Source: Sphingomonas adhaesiva (GTDB lineage: Bacteria > Pseudomonadota > Alphaproteobacteria > Sphingomonadales > Sphingomonadaceae). Taken from it: a stretch of 64,000 nt of DNA. The notes beneath the pieces were generated by a model, which saw only the letters and a list, made by a program, of their open reading frames with translations, was not told where the DNA came from and did no database searches. Below are positions 51,608-60,927 of this stretch, one piece after another (the stretch's first letter is position 1; the number at the start of each line of letters is the position of its first letter). Made by a program: the position numbers and the translations under genes. The DNA lies in the NCBI RefSeq assembly GCF_036946125.1, contig NZ_JAQIJT010000002.1, positions 1,300,001 through 1,364,000 of the forward strand, given 5' to 3'.

Positions 51608-51831
51608 TGGCGCGTCCGTTTTTCCGCCGCCGCAAGTCGTGCCCGTTCAGCGCCAAGGATGCGCCCCGGATCGACTATAAGGACGTGCGCCTGCTCCAGG
51701 GCTTCGTGTCCGAGCGTGGCAAGATCGTCCCGTCGCGCATCACCTCGGTGAGCGCCAAGAAGCAGCGCGAGCTGGCGCAGGCGATCAAGCGCGCCCGCCA
51801 CCTGGGCCTGCTGCCCTACGTCGTGAAGTAA
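51607..51831 (+). CDS. rpsR: 30S ribosomal protein S18
   Basis: 74 residues, basic. MARPFFRRRKSCPFSAKDAP and SRITSVSAKKQRELAQAIKR are diagnostic. It binds next to S6 in the small subunit platform. Start shares one base with the rpsF stop; rplI follows 12 bp downstream with AGGAGA. Confidence 0.98.
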   Translation: MARPFFRRRKSCPFSAKDAPRIDYKDVRLLQGFVSERGKIVPSRITSVSAKKQRELAQAIKRARHLGLLPYVVK

Positions 51832-51843
51832 GGAGAAGAGCAG

Positions 51844-52437
51844 ATGGACGTCATTCTGCTTGAGCGCGTCGAGAAGCTCGGCGGCATCGGCGACGTGGTG
51901 AAGGTGAAGGACGGGTTCGCCCGCAACTTCCTCCTGCCGCGCAAGAAGGCGCTGCGCGCCAACGAAGCCAACCGCAAGGTCTTCGAGGCGAACCGCGCCC
52001 GCATCGAGAGCGAGAACGCGAACCGCCGCGGCGAAGCGGAGAAGGAAGCCGGCTCGTTCAAGGACGCGCAGGTCACGCTGATCCGCCAGTCGTCGAACAC
52101 CGGCCAGCTGTACGGCTCGGTCGCGGTGCGCGATCTGGTCGATGCGCTGGTGGCCGATGGTCACAAGGTGACCAAGAGCCAGGTCGTGCTGGACCGCCCG
52201 ATCAAGTCGATCGGCCTGTACGACGTGCGCGTGCAGCTTCATCCCGAAGTCGCCGTGACCGTGAAGGTCAACGTGGCGCGCTCGCCCGAGGAGGCCGAGA
52301 TGCAGGCTGCGGGTGTCGACGTCATGCAGCAGGTCTTCGAGGAAGGCCGCGACCAGGGCGGCTTCACCGAGGACTACGATCCCAATGCGGAGCCCGGCGC
52401 CACCGCCGAGGTCCAGTCGGACGACGCGCAGGGCTGA
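51844..52437 (+). CDS. rplI: 50S ribosomal protein L9
   Basis: 197 residues. N-domain MDVILLERVEKLGGIGDVVK and KDGFARNFLLPRKKALRAN, a central long helix, then a C-domain (VARSPEEAEMQAAGVDVMQQ). An acidic C-terminal tail follows (GGFTEDYDPNAEPGATAEV), longer than the 148-residue E. coli protein. Ends the rpsF-rpsR-rplI operon with a strong terminator 44 bp on. Confidence 0.97.
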   Translation: MDVILLERVEKLGGIGDVVKVKDGFARNFLLPRKKALRANEANRKVFEANRARIESENANRRGEAEKEAGSFKDAQVTLIRQSSNTGQLYGSVAVRDLVDALVADGHKVTKSQVVLDRPIKSIGLYDVRVQLHPEVAVTVKVNVARSPEEAEMQAAGVDVMQQVFEEGRDQGGFTEDYDPNAEPGATAEVQSDDAQG

Positions 52438-52480
52438 GGCTCCGCGCTTCCCCCAGCGCTTCCTTCGTCGAGGGATGCAA

Positions 52481-52514
52481 AAAGGCCCGCCCGGAGCGAT
52501 CCGGGCGGGCCTTT
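52481..52514 (+). terminator. Rho-independent terminator of the rpsF operon
   Basis: Perfect 15-bp stem AAAGGCCCGCCCGGA / TCCGGGCGGGCCTTT around a GCGA tetraloop; an A-run precedes and CTTTCC follows. The rest of the 403-bp gap to 52840 holds only the tiny reading frame at 52570-52647; nothing else was seen. Confidence 0.9.
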
Positions 52515-52569
52515 CCGTTGGGCGCCGCTGTTCGGGGGGGTGGGGGCGCGACGCCCGGGGGGCTCGTGT

Positions 52570-52647
52570 TCAGGGCACCGCCACGCACGCACCGACCACG
52601 GCGGCGAGCGGGACCAGGGCCAACATCAGCGGAAAAAAGTGTTTCAT
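52570..52647 (-). CDS. Possible 25-residue lipoprotein-like peptide
   Basis: ATG 52647 with AAGGG 6 nt upstream opens MKHFFPLMLALVPLAAVVGA and continues with Cys-Val-Ala-Val-Pro before a stop. A charged start, a hydrophobic core and VGAC at residues 18-21 look like a lipoprotein signal with almost no mature part. Tiny peptides of this kind occur in envelope stress or as decayed genes. It lies in the gap between the convergent rplI and mutL. Chance is possible at this length. Confidence 0.35.
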   Translation of the reverse strand: MKHFFPLMLALVPLAAVVGACVAVP

Positions 52648-52840
52648 CGTCGACCCTTGCGGTGATCCGGGCTTCGAGATGCTGAATGCGCAGCCGCGCC
52701 GAAGGTTGCGCGGGCATGAACGCAAACCGCCACGTCCGCCCCGGCGGCCGGTTCACCGATCTTGCGCCATGAGTGCGGCGGGATCGCGCGCAACATCGAA
52801 GACCGGCGTCCGGTAGGGGCGCGCGGGTGCCGCACACCCG

Positions 52841-54658
52841 TCACCGCCGCCCGAACAGCTTCTCGATATCCCCATGCGCCAGCTTCACCCACGTCGGGCG
52901 GCCATGATTGCACTGGCCCGAACGCGGCGTCGCCTCCATCTCGCGCAGCAGCGCGTTCATCTCGGTGACCGACAGCACCCGCCCGGCGCGGACCGAGCCG
53001 TGGCACGCCATCGTCCCCGCGACCGCGTCCAGCCGCTCGCGCAGCGACAGCGCCTCGTCATAGGCGGCGAGCTCGTCGGCCAGATCGGTGACCAACCCCC
53101 TCGGATCGCCCTGCCCCAGCAGCGCGGGCGTCGCGCGAACCAGCATCGCGCGCGCGCCGAACCGCTCCAGTTCCAGCCCGAAGTCCGCCAGTTCCCCGCT
53201 GCGCGCCTCCAGCCGGTCGCAGGCGGGCTCGTCCAGTTCGACGACCTCGGGCAGCAGCAGCGCCTGGCTCGCGACGCGCCCGCCCGACAGCGCGGCGCGC
53301 ATCCGCTCCAGCACCAGCCGCTCGTGCGCGGCGTGCTGGTCGACCAGGACGAGCCCGTCCTCCGCCTCGGCGACGATATAGGTCTTCGCCACCTGCCCGC
53401 GCGCCACGCCCAGCGGGAAGTCGGTCGTCGCGGGCGGCGGCGCCCATGCCGCCTCGGCCCGCGCCGCGGGGGGCGGGGCGAAGAAGGTCGGGCGACGGTC
53501 GTGCAGCCTCAGCCCCTCCCCTTCGGAGGAGGGATTGGGGGTGGGGGATATCTCACCGAGACCGGCATAGGCGGAACTGTCCCACCCCAACCCCTCCCCC
53601 GCGGGGGAGGGGCCGGAAGACCACAGCGCCATCACGTCCGCCGGCGCGCTATGCGCCACGCGGTGCCCGGCGGCATCCAGCGCGCGCCGCAGCCCCGAGA
53701 CGATCATCCCGCGCACCAGCGCGGGATCGCGAAAGCGCACCTCGGTCTTGGCCGGGTGGACGTTCACGTCCACCTCGCTCGGCGGCACGTCGAGGAACAG
53801 CGCCACCACCGCATGGCGGTCGCGCGGCATCATCTCGGCATAGGCGCCGCGGATCGCGCCGATCAGCAGGCGGTCCTTCACCGGCCGCCCGTTGACGAAG
53901 AGATACTGGTGATCCGCGACCCCGCGGTGGAAGGTGGGCAACCCCGCGACCCCGCCCAGCACATGGCCGTCGCGCGTCAGGTCGATCGCGACCGAATTGT
54001 CCGCCAGCGCGCGGTCGGTCAGCGCCGCGACGCGCGCCGGCCGCCCCTCCGCCGCGGCGACCGACAGCACGCGGCGCGCATCATGCTCGACCGAAAAGGC
54101 GATATCCGGTCGCGCCATCGCCAGCCGGCGCACGACGTCCATGCACGCCGCATATTCCGCCCGCGGCGAGCGCAGGAACTTGCGCCGCGCCGGCACCCGC
54201 GCGAACAGCCCCTCCACCACCACGCGCGTGCCCGGCGGCAGCGCCGCGGGGCCGTCGCGCTCCACCGTACCGTTGTCGACCGTCCGCGCCCAGCCCTCGC
54301 TTCCCCCCCGCTCCTTGGGCGGCCGGCTCTCGATCGTCAGCCGCGCGACCGACGCGATCGAGGGCAGCGCCTCGCCGCGGAAGCCGAGCGTCTCGACCCG
54401 GTCGATATCCTCGTCCGGCAGCTTCGACGTGGCGTGCCGCTCCAGCGCCAGCGCGATCTCGGGCGGCGACATGCCGCAGCCGTCGTCAGCCACCTCGATC
54501 CGCTCGACCCCGCCCGCCGACAGCACCACCGCGATCCGCGTGGCGCCGGAGTCGATGGCGTTCTCGACCAGTTCCTTCAACGCGCTGGCCGGTCTTTCCA
54601 CCACTTCACCGGCGGCGATGCGGTTGACCAGATGCGACGGGAGACGGCGTATTGACAC
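52841..54658 (-). CDS. mutL: DNA mismatch repair protein MutL with endonuclease motif
   Basis: 605 residues. The GHKL ATPase domain (about 1-330) has NRIAAGEVVERPASALKELV, DDGCGMSPPEI and TLGFRGEALPSIASVARLTI. A linker of about 100 residues follows, then the C-terminal dimerisation domain with the nicking motif DQHAAHERLVLE (DQHA-x2-E-x4-E) and CNHGRPTWVKL. That motif marks MutL of MutH-less bacteria. Start is GTG 54658 (SIRRLPSHLVNRIAAG). Residues about 348-383 are encoded by a palindromic repeat inserted in frame. Divergent from mreB. Confidence 0.95.
   Translation of the reverse strand: MSIRRLPSHLVNRIAAGEVVERPASALKELVENAIDSGATRIAVVLSAGGVERIEVADDGCGMSPPEIALALERHATSKLPDEDIDRVETLGFRGEALPSIASVARLTIESRPPKERGGSEGWARTVDNGTVERDGPAALPPGTRVVVEGLFARVPARRKFLRSPRAEYAACMDVVRRLAMARPDIAFSVEHDARRVLSVAAAEGRPARVAALTDRALADNSVAIDLTRDGHVLGGVAGLPTFHRGVADHQYLFVNGRPVKDRLLIGAIRGAYAEMMPRDRHAVVALFLDVPPSEVDVNVHPAKTEVRFRDPALVRGMIVSGLRRALDAAGHRVAHSAPADVMALWSSGPSPAGEGLGWDSSAYAGLGEISPTPNPSSEGEGLRLHDRRPTFFAPPPAARAEAAWAPPPATTDFPLGVARGQVAKTYIVAEAEDGLVLVDQHAAHERLVLERMRAALSGGRVASQALLLPEVVELDEPACDRLEARSGELADFGLELERFGARAMLVRATPALLGQGDPRGLVTDLADELAAYDEALSLRERLDAVAGTMACHGSVRAGRVLSVTEMNALLREMEATPRSGQCNHGRPTWVKLAHGDIEKLFGRR
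53511..53613. repeat. Palindromic repeat inside the mutL linker
   Basis: Left arm 53511-53547 (AGCCCCTCCCCTTCGGAGGA, then GGGATTGGGGGTGGGG) is an inverted near-copy of 53581-53613 (CCCACCCCAACCCCTCCCCC, then GCGGGGGAGGGGCC). The spacer is 33 bp. On the coding strand it stays open and writes low-complexity residues such as SSGPSPAGEGLGWDSS and ISPTPNPSSEGEGLRLH. Compact runs of this composition are typical intergenic repeats, so insertion into the gene is the likely history. Confidence 0.75.
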
Positions 54659-54795
54659 AGGGCAGTCCCTAGCCCAATCGGCCCTCTCCCGCGACCCCGC
54701 AGATGCCGTGTTTTCCATGACAGCCGCGGGCTGCGCGACAGGTGACCATCGCGCCGGGCACCGTCCGGCGACCAATGCAACGGACCGCACTCCCA

Positions 54796-55836
54796 ATGGT
54801 ATTCTCGCGCTTGTTCAAGATGACCTCGCACGACATGGCGATCGACCTCGGCACCGCCAACACCGTCGTCTATGTGCGCGGCCGCGGCATCGTCCTGAAC
54901 GAGCCGTCGGTGGTCGCGGTGGAGACGATCAACGGGCAGAAGCGCGTCAAGGCCGTCGGCGACGATGCGAAGCTGATGATGGGCAAAACCCCCGGCACGA
55001 TCGAGGCGATCCGCCCCTTGCGCGACGGCGTCATCGCCGACATCGACGTCGCCGAGCAGATGATAAAGTATTTCATCGAGAAGGTGCACGGGCGCCGGCG
55101 CTTCATGCGCTGGCCGGAGATCGTGATCTGCGTCCCCTCGGGCTCGACCAAGGTGGAGCGCCGCGCGATCCGCGACGCGGCGCAGAACGCGGGCGCCAGC
55201 GCGGTCTATCTGATCGAGGAGCCGATGGCCGCCGCGATCGGCGCCGACATGCCGGTGACGGAGCCGATCGGCAGCATGGTCGTCGACATCGGCGGCGGCA
55301 CGACGGAGGTCGCGGTGCTGTCGCTGCGCGGCCTCGCCTATACCACGTCGGTGCGCGTCGGCGGCGACAAGATGGACGAGGCGATCGTCAGCTATGTGCG
55401 CCGCAACCACAACCTCCTGATCGGCGAGGCCACCGCCGAGCGGATCAAGCAGGAGCTGGGCTGCGCCAAGCCGCCGGTCGACGGCATCGGCAAGACCGTC
55501 CACATCAAGGGCCGCGACCTCGTCAACGGCGTGCCCAAGGAAATCCAGATCAACCAGGCGCAGATCGCCGAGGCGGTCAGCGAGCCGGTCGCCGCGATCG
55601 TCGACGGCGTGCGCATCGCGCTGGAGAATACCGCGCCGGAACTGGCCGCGGACATCGTCGACCAGGGCATCGTCCTGACCGGCGGCGGCGCGCTGCTCCA
55701 GGGGCTGGACGAGGTGCTGCGCGACGAGACCGGGCTGCCGGTGACGATCGCCGACGAGCCGCTGATCTGCGTCGCGATCGGCACCGGCCGCGCGCTCGAG
55801 GATCCGCTGTTCCGCACCGTGCTACAGAACGGATAA
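54796..55836 (+). CDS. mreB: Rod-shape actin homologue MreB
   Basis: 346 residues, filament-forming ATPase guiding lateral wall synthesis under the inner membrane. Phosphate loops MAIDLGTANTVVYVRG and VVDIGGGTTEVAVLSLRG, the adenosine motif IVLTGGGALLQGLDEVL. The amphipathic N-terminus VFSRLFKMTSHD would bind membrane. Start ATG 54796. First gene of mreB-mreC-mreD-mrdA-rodA, divergent from mutL over 137 bp. Confidence 0.97.
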   Translation: MVFSRLFKMTSHDMAIDLGTANTVVYVRGRGIVLNEPSVVAVETINGQKRVKAVGDDAKLMMGKTPGTIEAIRPLRDGVIADIDVAEQMIKYFIEKVHGRRRFMRWPEIVICVPSGSTKVERRAIRDAAQNAGASAVYLIEEPMAAAIGADMPVTEPIGSMVVDIGGGTTEVAVLSLRGLAYTTSVRVGGDKMDEAIVSYVRRNHNLLIGEATAERIKQELGCAKPPVDGIGKTVHIKGRDLVNGVPKEIQINQAQIAEAVSEPVAAIVDGVRIALENTAPELAADIVDQGIVLTGGGALLQGLDEVLRDETGLPVTIADEPLICVAIGTGRALEDPLFRTVLQNG

Positions 55837-55860
55837 CCTCAGGGGCGGGAGAAGGCGGCA

Positions 55861-56766
55861 ATGGCGCCGTCGCGGGATCGGCGCCCGGGCTTCTCGCGGC
55901 GCGCACAATATGGGCTGTTCTTCACCTACATCCTCGGCATTGCGCTGGCCGTGGTGGGGGCGGCGTTGCTCGCGCTCTCGACGTTCAATCCCGCCGCCTT
56001 CGCCATGGCGCGCGCCGGCGTCGCCGAACTGACCGCGCCGGTGTCCGCCGTGCTGGGCGCGGGCGTCCGCGCGGTGGCCAGCGTGCCGGAGACGATCGGC
56101 ACCTATTTCCGCGTCCATGACGAGAACGAGCGGCTGCGCGCACGGCTGGACCGCGCGCGCGGCGCGCTGATCGCGGGGCGGCGTGCCCAGTTGGAGAACG
56201 CACGGCTGCGCGCGCTGCTGCGGCTGCGCGACCGCTTGCCCGATGTGGTGACGACCGCGCGAATCGTCAGCACCACCGCGTCCAGCACGCGCCGCTACGG
56301 CCTGCTCAATGCCGGAGCGTGGCAGGGCGTGGCCGAGGGGCAGCCCGTCAGTGGTCCGGAGGGGCTCATCGGGCGCATCCTCTATACCGGCCCCAACACC
56401 GCGCGCGTCCTCCTCATCACCGACGCGGAAAGCGTCGTGCCCGTGGTCCGCGTCCGCGACGGTCGCCCCGCGCTGGCGGCGGGGCGCGGCGACGGGCTGA
56501 TCGACATCCGCACCATCGACACCGCGGACGGACGGTTCCGGCCCGGCGACATCTTCGTCACCTCGGGCACCGGCGGCATCTTCGTCCCCGGCGTGCCGGT
56601 CGCGCGCGTGCTCCAGGCAGGGAGCGAGAATGCGCCCGCGCGCCCGTTCGCGCGCGCCGACGTGCTGGACATCGCGATCGTGCATCCTGCGTTCATGCCG
56701 CCCCCGCCACCAGCCCCCGCACCCGTGCCCTCCCCCGCCCCCTCGCCCTCCGCCACCGATTCGTGA
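55861..56766 (+). CDS. mreC: Rod-shape protein MreC
   Basis: 301 residues. One N-terminal membrane helix (FFTYILGIALAVVGAALLAL), a periplasmic coiled coil (ENERLRARLDRARGALIAGR), then the MreC beta domains (VVTTARIVSTTASSTRRYGL, FVTSGTGGIFVPGVPVARVL). A proline-rich tail ends the protein. It links MreB to PBP2 and activates it. Overlaps mreD by GTGA. Confidence 0.95.
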   Translation: MAPSRDRRPGFSRRAQYGLFFTYILGIALAVVGAALLALSTFNPAAFAMARAGVAELTAPVSAVLGAGVRAVASVPETIGTYFRVHDENERLRARLDRARGALIAGRRAQLENARLRALLRLRDRLPDVVTTARIVSTTASSTRRYGLLNAGAWQGVAEGQPVSGPEGLIGRILYTGPNTARVLLITDAESVVPVVRVRDGRPALAAGRGDGLIDIRTIDTADGRFRPGDIFVTSGTGGIFVPGVPVARVLQAGSENAPARPFARADVLDIAIVHPAFMPPPPPAPAPVPSPAPSPSATDS

Positions 56767-57272
56767 GCCGCGCTCCCCGCCGCCCGTTCGAGGAACCGCT
56801 GCCGCGCCACGGCGCGCGGCTGCTGCCGTGGACCAGCGTGATGGCCGGATCGCTGGTGACGGTGCTTCCCTGGGGCGCGACGCTGCCGCTGCTCCCGCCG
56901 TTCGGCCTCCTGATGATGCTGTCGTGGCGGCTGCTCGCGCCGCTGTCGCTGCGTATCTGGGCGCCCGCCTTGCTGGGGCTGTTCGACGACCTCGTCTCCG
57001 GCCAGCCGGTCGGCAGCGCGATGCTGTTGTGGATGCTCGCCTATTTCCTGGTCGAGGCGATGGACGCACGGTCGGGCGTGCGCGACTTCGTGCAAAGCTG
57101 GGCGATCGCCGCGGTCGCGATCGCGCTGTGCCTGGGCGGCGGACGATTGGTCGCGACACCGCTCGGCGCGCATGTCGATAGCGTGCTATTGCTCCAGATC
57201 GTGATCTCGATCCTCATCTTCCCGGCGACCGCGCGCATGGTGGCGTGGATCGACCTCAAGCGGGCGCTGTAG
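56763..57272 (+). CDS. mreD: Rod-shape protein MreD
   Basis: 169 residues, about five membrane helices (LPPFGLLMMLSWRLLAPLSL, GSAMLLWMLAYFLVEAMDA, VLLLQIVISILIFPATARM). The start is GTG 56763, overlapping the mreC stop by 4 nt. It ends directly before mrdA with no gap. Integral partner of MreC in the elongasome. Confidence 0.92.
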   Translation: MSRAPRRPFEEPLPRHGARLLPWTSVMAGSLVTVLPWGATLPLLPPFGLLMMLSWRLLAPLSLRIWAPALLGLFDDLVSGQPVGSAMLLWMLAYFLVEAMDARSGVRDFVQSWAIAAVAIALCLGGGRLVATPLGAHVDSVLLLQIVISILIFPATARMVAWIDLKRAL

Positions 57273-59411
57273 ATGGCGCGCGCGCCCAAGGTGATGACGC
57301 AGGCGACGCAGGCGTACAGCTTCTCGCGCCGCGCCTGGCTGCTCGGTGCGGGTCAGGCGGGGGTCGGCGCGCTGCTGATCGGGCGGATGGGCTGGCTCGC
57401 GATCGCGCAGAACGAACGCTACAGCCTGCTCTCCGAGAGCAATCGCGTGAACATGACGATGATTCCGCCGCGCCGCGGCTGGATCGTCGACCGCCATGGT
57501 CAGCCCATCGCGAGCAACCGCACCGACTTCCGCGTCGACGTGATCCCCGACCGGCTGGAGGACAAGGATCGCGTGCTCGCGCAGCTGCGCCGGCTGCTGT
57601 CGCTGACCGACGAGGATATGGCGCGGATCGACGCCGATCTGGAAAAGGCGGTCGGCTTCCAGCCGGTCGAGATCGCCGAGAATATCGACTGGGACCGTTT
57701 CGCCGCGATCCAGGTGCGCCAGCCCGAGCTGCCCGGCGTCGCCCCCACCCGCGGCTTCGCGCGGCTCTACCCCGCAGGCGCGGCGGTGGCGCATCTGACC
57801 GGCTATGTCGGCGCGGCGACGGCGGAGCAGTATAAGAAGACGCGCGATCCGCTCTACGTCACACCCGGCTTCAAGCTTGGCAAGGACGGGCTTGAAAAGA
57901 CGATGGAACCCGTGCTCCGCGGCACCGCCGGTGCCAAGCGGGTGGAGGTCACCGCCCGCGGCAAGCTGGTCAAGGAACTCGCCACCCGCCCCGACAAGCC
58001 CGGGCGCACGCTCCACCTGACGATCGACGCCGGTTTGCAGGAATATGCCGCGCGTCGGCTGGGCACCAATTCCGGCTCCGCGGTCGTCTTCGACTGCCGG
58101 ACTGGCGAGATGCTGGCGATGGTCAGCATGCCCGCCTACGATCCGAACAGCTTCTCCGAGGGGATCAGCCACCTCGAATGGAAGATGCTGAGCGCGGACG
58201 ATCACGTGCCGCTCATGAACAAGGTCACGCAGGGGCTGTACCCGCCCGGCTCGACCGTGAAGCCGATGAACGGCCTCGCGCTGCTGGCGGCGGGCGTGTC
58301 GCCGGAGGAGCGCGTGTTCTGCTCGGGCGCGATGCGGGTCGGGACCGGCGTCTTCCACTGCCACAAGCGCCGCGGTCACGGCCCGCTCAACCTCAAACAG
58401 GCGATCGAGCAGAGCTGCGACATCTATTTCTACGAGATGGTGCGCCGCGCGGGCTACGACCGGATCGCCCCGGTCGCGCGCGCGCTGGGACTGGGACAGA
58501 AATTCCATTTGCCGTTCGCCACCCAGCGTTACGGCACGGTGCCAGATAGCGCGTGGAAGCGACGGAAATATCACGCCGATTGGACCGTCGCCGATTCGCT
58601 CAACGCCTCGATCGGCCAGGGCTATGTGCTCGCCAACCCGCTCCAGCTCGCGGTCATGTCGGCACGCATCGCCTCGGGCCGCGACCTGCAGCCGACGATC
58701 ATCCGCGACCTCTACAAGCCGCAGGCGCAACCGCTCGCGATCGATCCCGAGCATTTCCGGATCATCCGCGAGGCAATGAACGGCGTCGTCAACGGCGGCG
58801 GCACCGGCGGCGCGGCGCGGATGCAGGTGCCCGGCATCGGCCTCGCCGCGAAGACCGGCACCGCGCAGGTCCGCCGCATCACCATGGCGGAGCGGCGCGC
58901 GGGCGTGCTGTCGAACGGGCAATTGCCCTTCAAGCTGCGCGACCACGCCTTGTTCGTCTGCTTCGCTCCCTACGACGACCCGCGCTACGCCGCCGCGATC
59001 GTGCTGGAGCACAACGGCCATACGGTCCGCAACCTCGACACGCCGATGATCGGACGCGACATCATGACCTATCTCTTCGACCGCGAGCGCGCGCTGAAGA
59101 GCCTGGCGGAGGTCGAGCCGACCTGGGGCGGCGACATCCGCACCCGCATGGCCGCGCAGGCGGCCGCCTATCGCGCCGCGAACGCCGCGCCCGCCGCCGT
59201 CGGCGAGGAGGCGGAGGACAAGCCGGCGACGGACGCCCGCGCGGTGGAGGCCGCGACCGACGCCTCCAACGCGTCGGCCGAGGCGATGGCGCGCGACATC
59301 GCAAACGGCGCGGGCCCTGCCCGCACCGGCTCCCCCGAGCCGGAAACCGAGGCGGAACGCCGCGCCGCACCGCTCGACCGCGAGGCTTCTGCGCCGCAGG
59401 AACCGCGATGA
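57273..59411 (+). CDS. mrdA: Penicillin-binding protein 2
   Basis: A peptidoglycan transpeptidase of the elongasome, 712 residues. N-terminal membrane anchor (AWLLGAGQAGVGALLIGRMG), pedestal domain (IPPRRGWIVDRHGQPIASN), and transpeptidase with YPPGSTVKPMNGLALLA (SxxK), EQSCDIYFYEM (SxN-type) and GLAAKTGTAQVRRI (KTGT). About 75 C-terminal residues are Ala/Glu/Asp-rich and outside the usual family length. Starts at the base after the mreD stop; overlaps rodA by 4 nt. Confidence 0.96.
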   Translation: MARAPKVMTQATQAYSFSRRAWLLGAGQAGVGALLIGRMGWLAIAQNERYSLLSESNRVNMTMIPPRRGWIVDRHGQPIASNRTDFRVDVIPDRLEDKDRVLAQLRRLLSLTDEDMARIDADLEKAVGFQPVEIAENIDWDRFAAIQVRQPELPGVAPTRGFARLYPAGAAVAHLTGYVGAATAEQYKKTRDPLYVTPGFKLGKDGLEKTMEPVLRGTAGAKRVEVTARGKLVKELATRPDKPGRTLHLTIDAGLQEYAARRLGTNSGSAVVFDCRTGEMLAMVSMPAYDPNSFSEGISHLEWKMLSADDHVPLMNKVTQGLYPPGSTVKPMNGLALLAAGVSPEERVFCSGAMRVGTGVFHCHKRRGHGPLNLKQAIEQSCDIYFYEMVRRAGYDRIAPVARALGLGQKFHLPFATQRYGTVPDSAWKRRKYHADWTVADSLNASIGQGYVLANPLQLAVMSARIASGRDLQPTIIRDLYKPQAQPLAIDPEHFRIIREAMNGVVNGGGTGGAARMQVPGIGLAAKTGTAQVRRITMAERRAGVLSNGQLPFKLRDHALFVCFAPYDDPRYAAAIVLEHNGHTVRNLDTPMIGRDIMTYLFDRERALKSLAEVEPTWGGDIRTRMAAQAAAYRAANAAPAAVGEEAEDKPATDARAVEAATDASNASAEAMARDIANGAGPARTGSPEPETEAERRAAPLDREASAPQEPR

Positions 59412-60517
59412 ACGGGATCGTGGTCCCCGCCACGCTCGCGCGGCTGCCGTGGCGCGTGCTGCTGCTGGTGCTGGCGATCGGCAGTTTCGGGCTCGTCGTG
59501 CTCTATTCGGCCGCCGGCGGCAGCATCCGGCCCTGGGTCCTGCCGCAGGGGATCCGCTTCGGCGTCTTCCTGATCGGCGCGGTGGCGCTGTCGCGCGTAC
59601 CAACCGAGTTCTGGAAGAAATACGCCTTCTGGATCTATGGCTTGTTTCTGGTTCTTCTGGTTCTGGTCGAGCTGCTCGGCGCGGTACGCGGGGGTAGCCA
59701 GCGCTGGCTCGGCTTCGGCCCGATCCGCATTCAGCCCTCGGAAATGATGAAGCTTGCCATCGTGCTCGCGATGGCGCGGTTCTACGACATGCTCCCCGCG
59801 GCGGAGACGCGGCGCTTCCAGGCGGTATGGCCGGCCTGCGTGCTGATCGGCCTGCCCGCCGCCTTCGTCATGCTCCAGCCCGATCTCGGCACCGGCCTGA
59901 TGATCTGCGCGGGCGGCGCGACGGTCATGTTCCTCGCCGGCATCCCGCTACGCCTGTTCATCGGCGGCGCGGTCGGCGCCGCGCTCGCCATCCCGCTCGC
60001 GGTCAATTACGTTCTTCACGACTATCAGCGCCACCGCGTGCTGATCTTCATGGACCCGGAAAGCGATCCGCTCGGCACCGGCTACCACATCAGCCAGTCG
60101 AAGATCGCGATCGGCTCGGGCGGGCTGTTCGGCAAGGGGTTCCTCAACGGCACCCAGAGCCATCTCGACTATCTTCCCGAGGGCCATACCGATTTCGTGT
60201 TCGCCACCATGGCGGAGGAATGGGGACTGATGGGTGGAGCGTTCCTCATCATCGCCTTCCTTCTGGTCATCCGCTGGGGCGTGAACGTCGGCGTGCGGGC
60301 GGAGGATCGCTTCGCGAAGCTGGCCGCGGCGGGGCTGGCGACGACGATCTTCTTCTACCTCGCGATCAATCTGATGATGGTGATGGGCCTCGCCCCCGTC
60401 GTCGGCATCCCGCTGCCGCTCGTCAGCTTCGGCGGCTCGGCGCAGATGACGGTCCTGATCTCGCTCGGCATCCTGATGGGCATCGATCGCTCGATCGGAA
60501 AGCGCTCGCGCTGGTGA
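59408..60517 (+). CDS. rodA: Rod-shape SEDS glycosyltransferase RodA
   Basis: 369 residues, about ten membrane helices. SEDS-family polymerase making glycan strands with PBP2. Conserved loops: RIQPSEMMKLAIVLAMARFY, LQPDLGTGLMICAGGATVMF, DYLPEGHTDFVFATMAEEWG and MGLAPVVGIPLPLVSFGGSA. The catalytic Asp region DYLPE...TDF is intact. Last gene of the rod-shape operon, 106 bp before tRNA-Lys. Confidence 0.96.
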   Translation: MNGIVVPATLARLPWRVLLLVLAIGSFGLVVLYSAAGGSIRPWVLPQGIRFGVFLIGAVALSRVPTEFWKKYAFWIYGLFLVLLVLVELLGAVRGGSQRWLGFGPIRIQPSEMMKLAIVLAMARFYDMLPAAETRRFQAVWPACVLIGLPAAFVMLQPDLGTGLMICAGGATVMFLAGIPLRLFIGGAVGAALAIPLAVNYVLHDYQRHRVLIFMDPESDPLGTGYHISQSKIAIGSGGLFGKGFLNGTQSHLDYLPEGHTDFVFATMAEEWGLMGGAFLIIAFLLVIRWGVNVGVRAEDRFAKLAAAGLATTIFFYLAINLMMVMGLAPVVGIPLPLVSFGGSAQMTVLISLGILMGIDRSIGKRSRW

Positions 60518-60541
60518 TGGGCGAAAAACGCAAATTAGGTG

Positions 60542-60570
60542 TTGCCGACCACGAAAGGCGTTGCTAGAGG
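60542..60570 (+). promoter_or_regulatory. Promoter for tRNA-Lys
   Basis: TTGCCG at 60542-60547, 17-nt spacer, TAGAGG at 60565-60570 preceded by GTTGC. The tRNA 5' end is 53 bp on, leaving room for a leader. Resembles alphaproteobacterial sigma-70 sites. Confidence 0.5.
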
Positions 60571-60623
60571 CGCGCTTCCCGACGCGGACGGCTCCTGACG
60601 GACCCGCCCGCTCCCGGAAAAAT

Positions 60624-60699
<76 letters not shown>

Positions 60700-60927
60700 T
60701 TTTTCAACGACTTAGCGGGCGCCGAGTGGCGCTCGCGCGAGGCCAAGTAGCAAATAGGTAGCTCGGCGTTTCAGCTCGGAAGGGTAACACACTTTTTGCG
60801 CGCCAGCGTCCGGTCCTAATGCGATAGCCCCCTCCCCGGTCCAATTCCATTTTTCGCGTTTTCGGAACGGCCGGGCTGCCGTGACGAGGGCAGCGCGTCG
60901 AGCGGGCAATGGAACCTCGCCCGCTTG

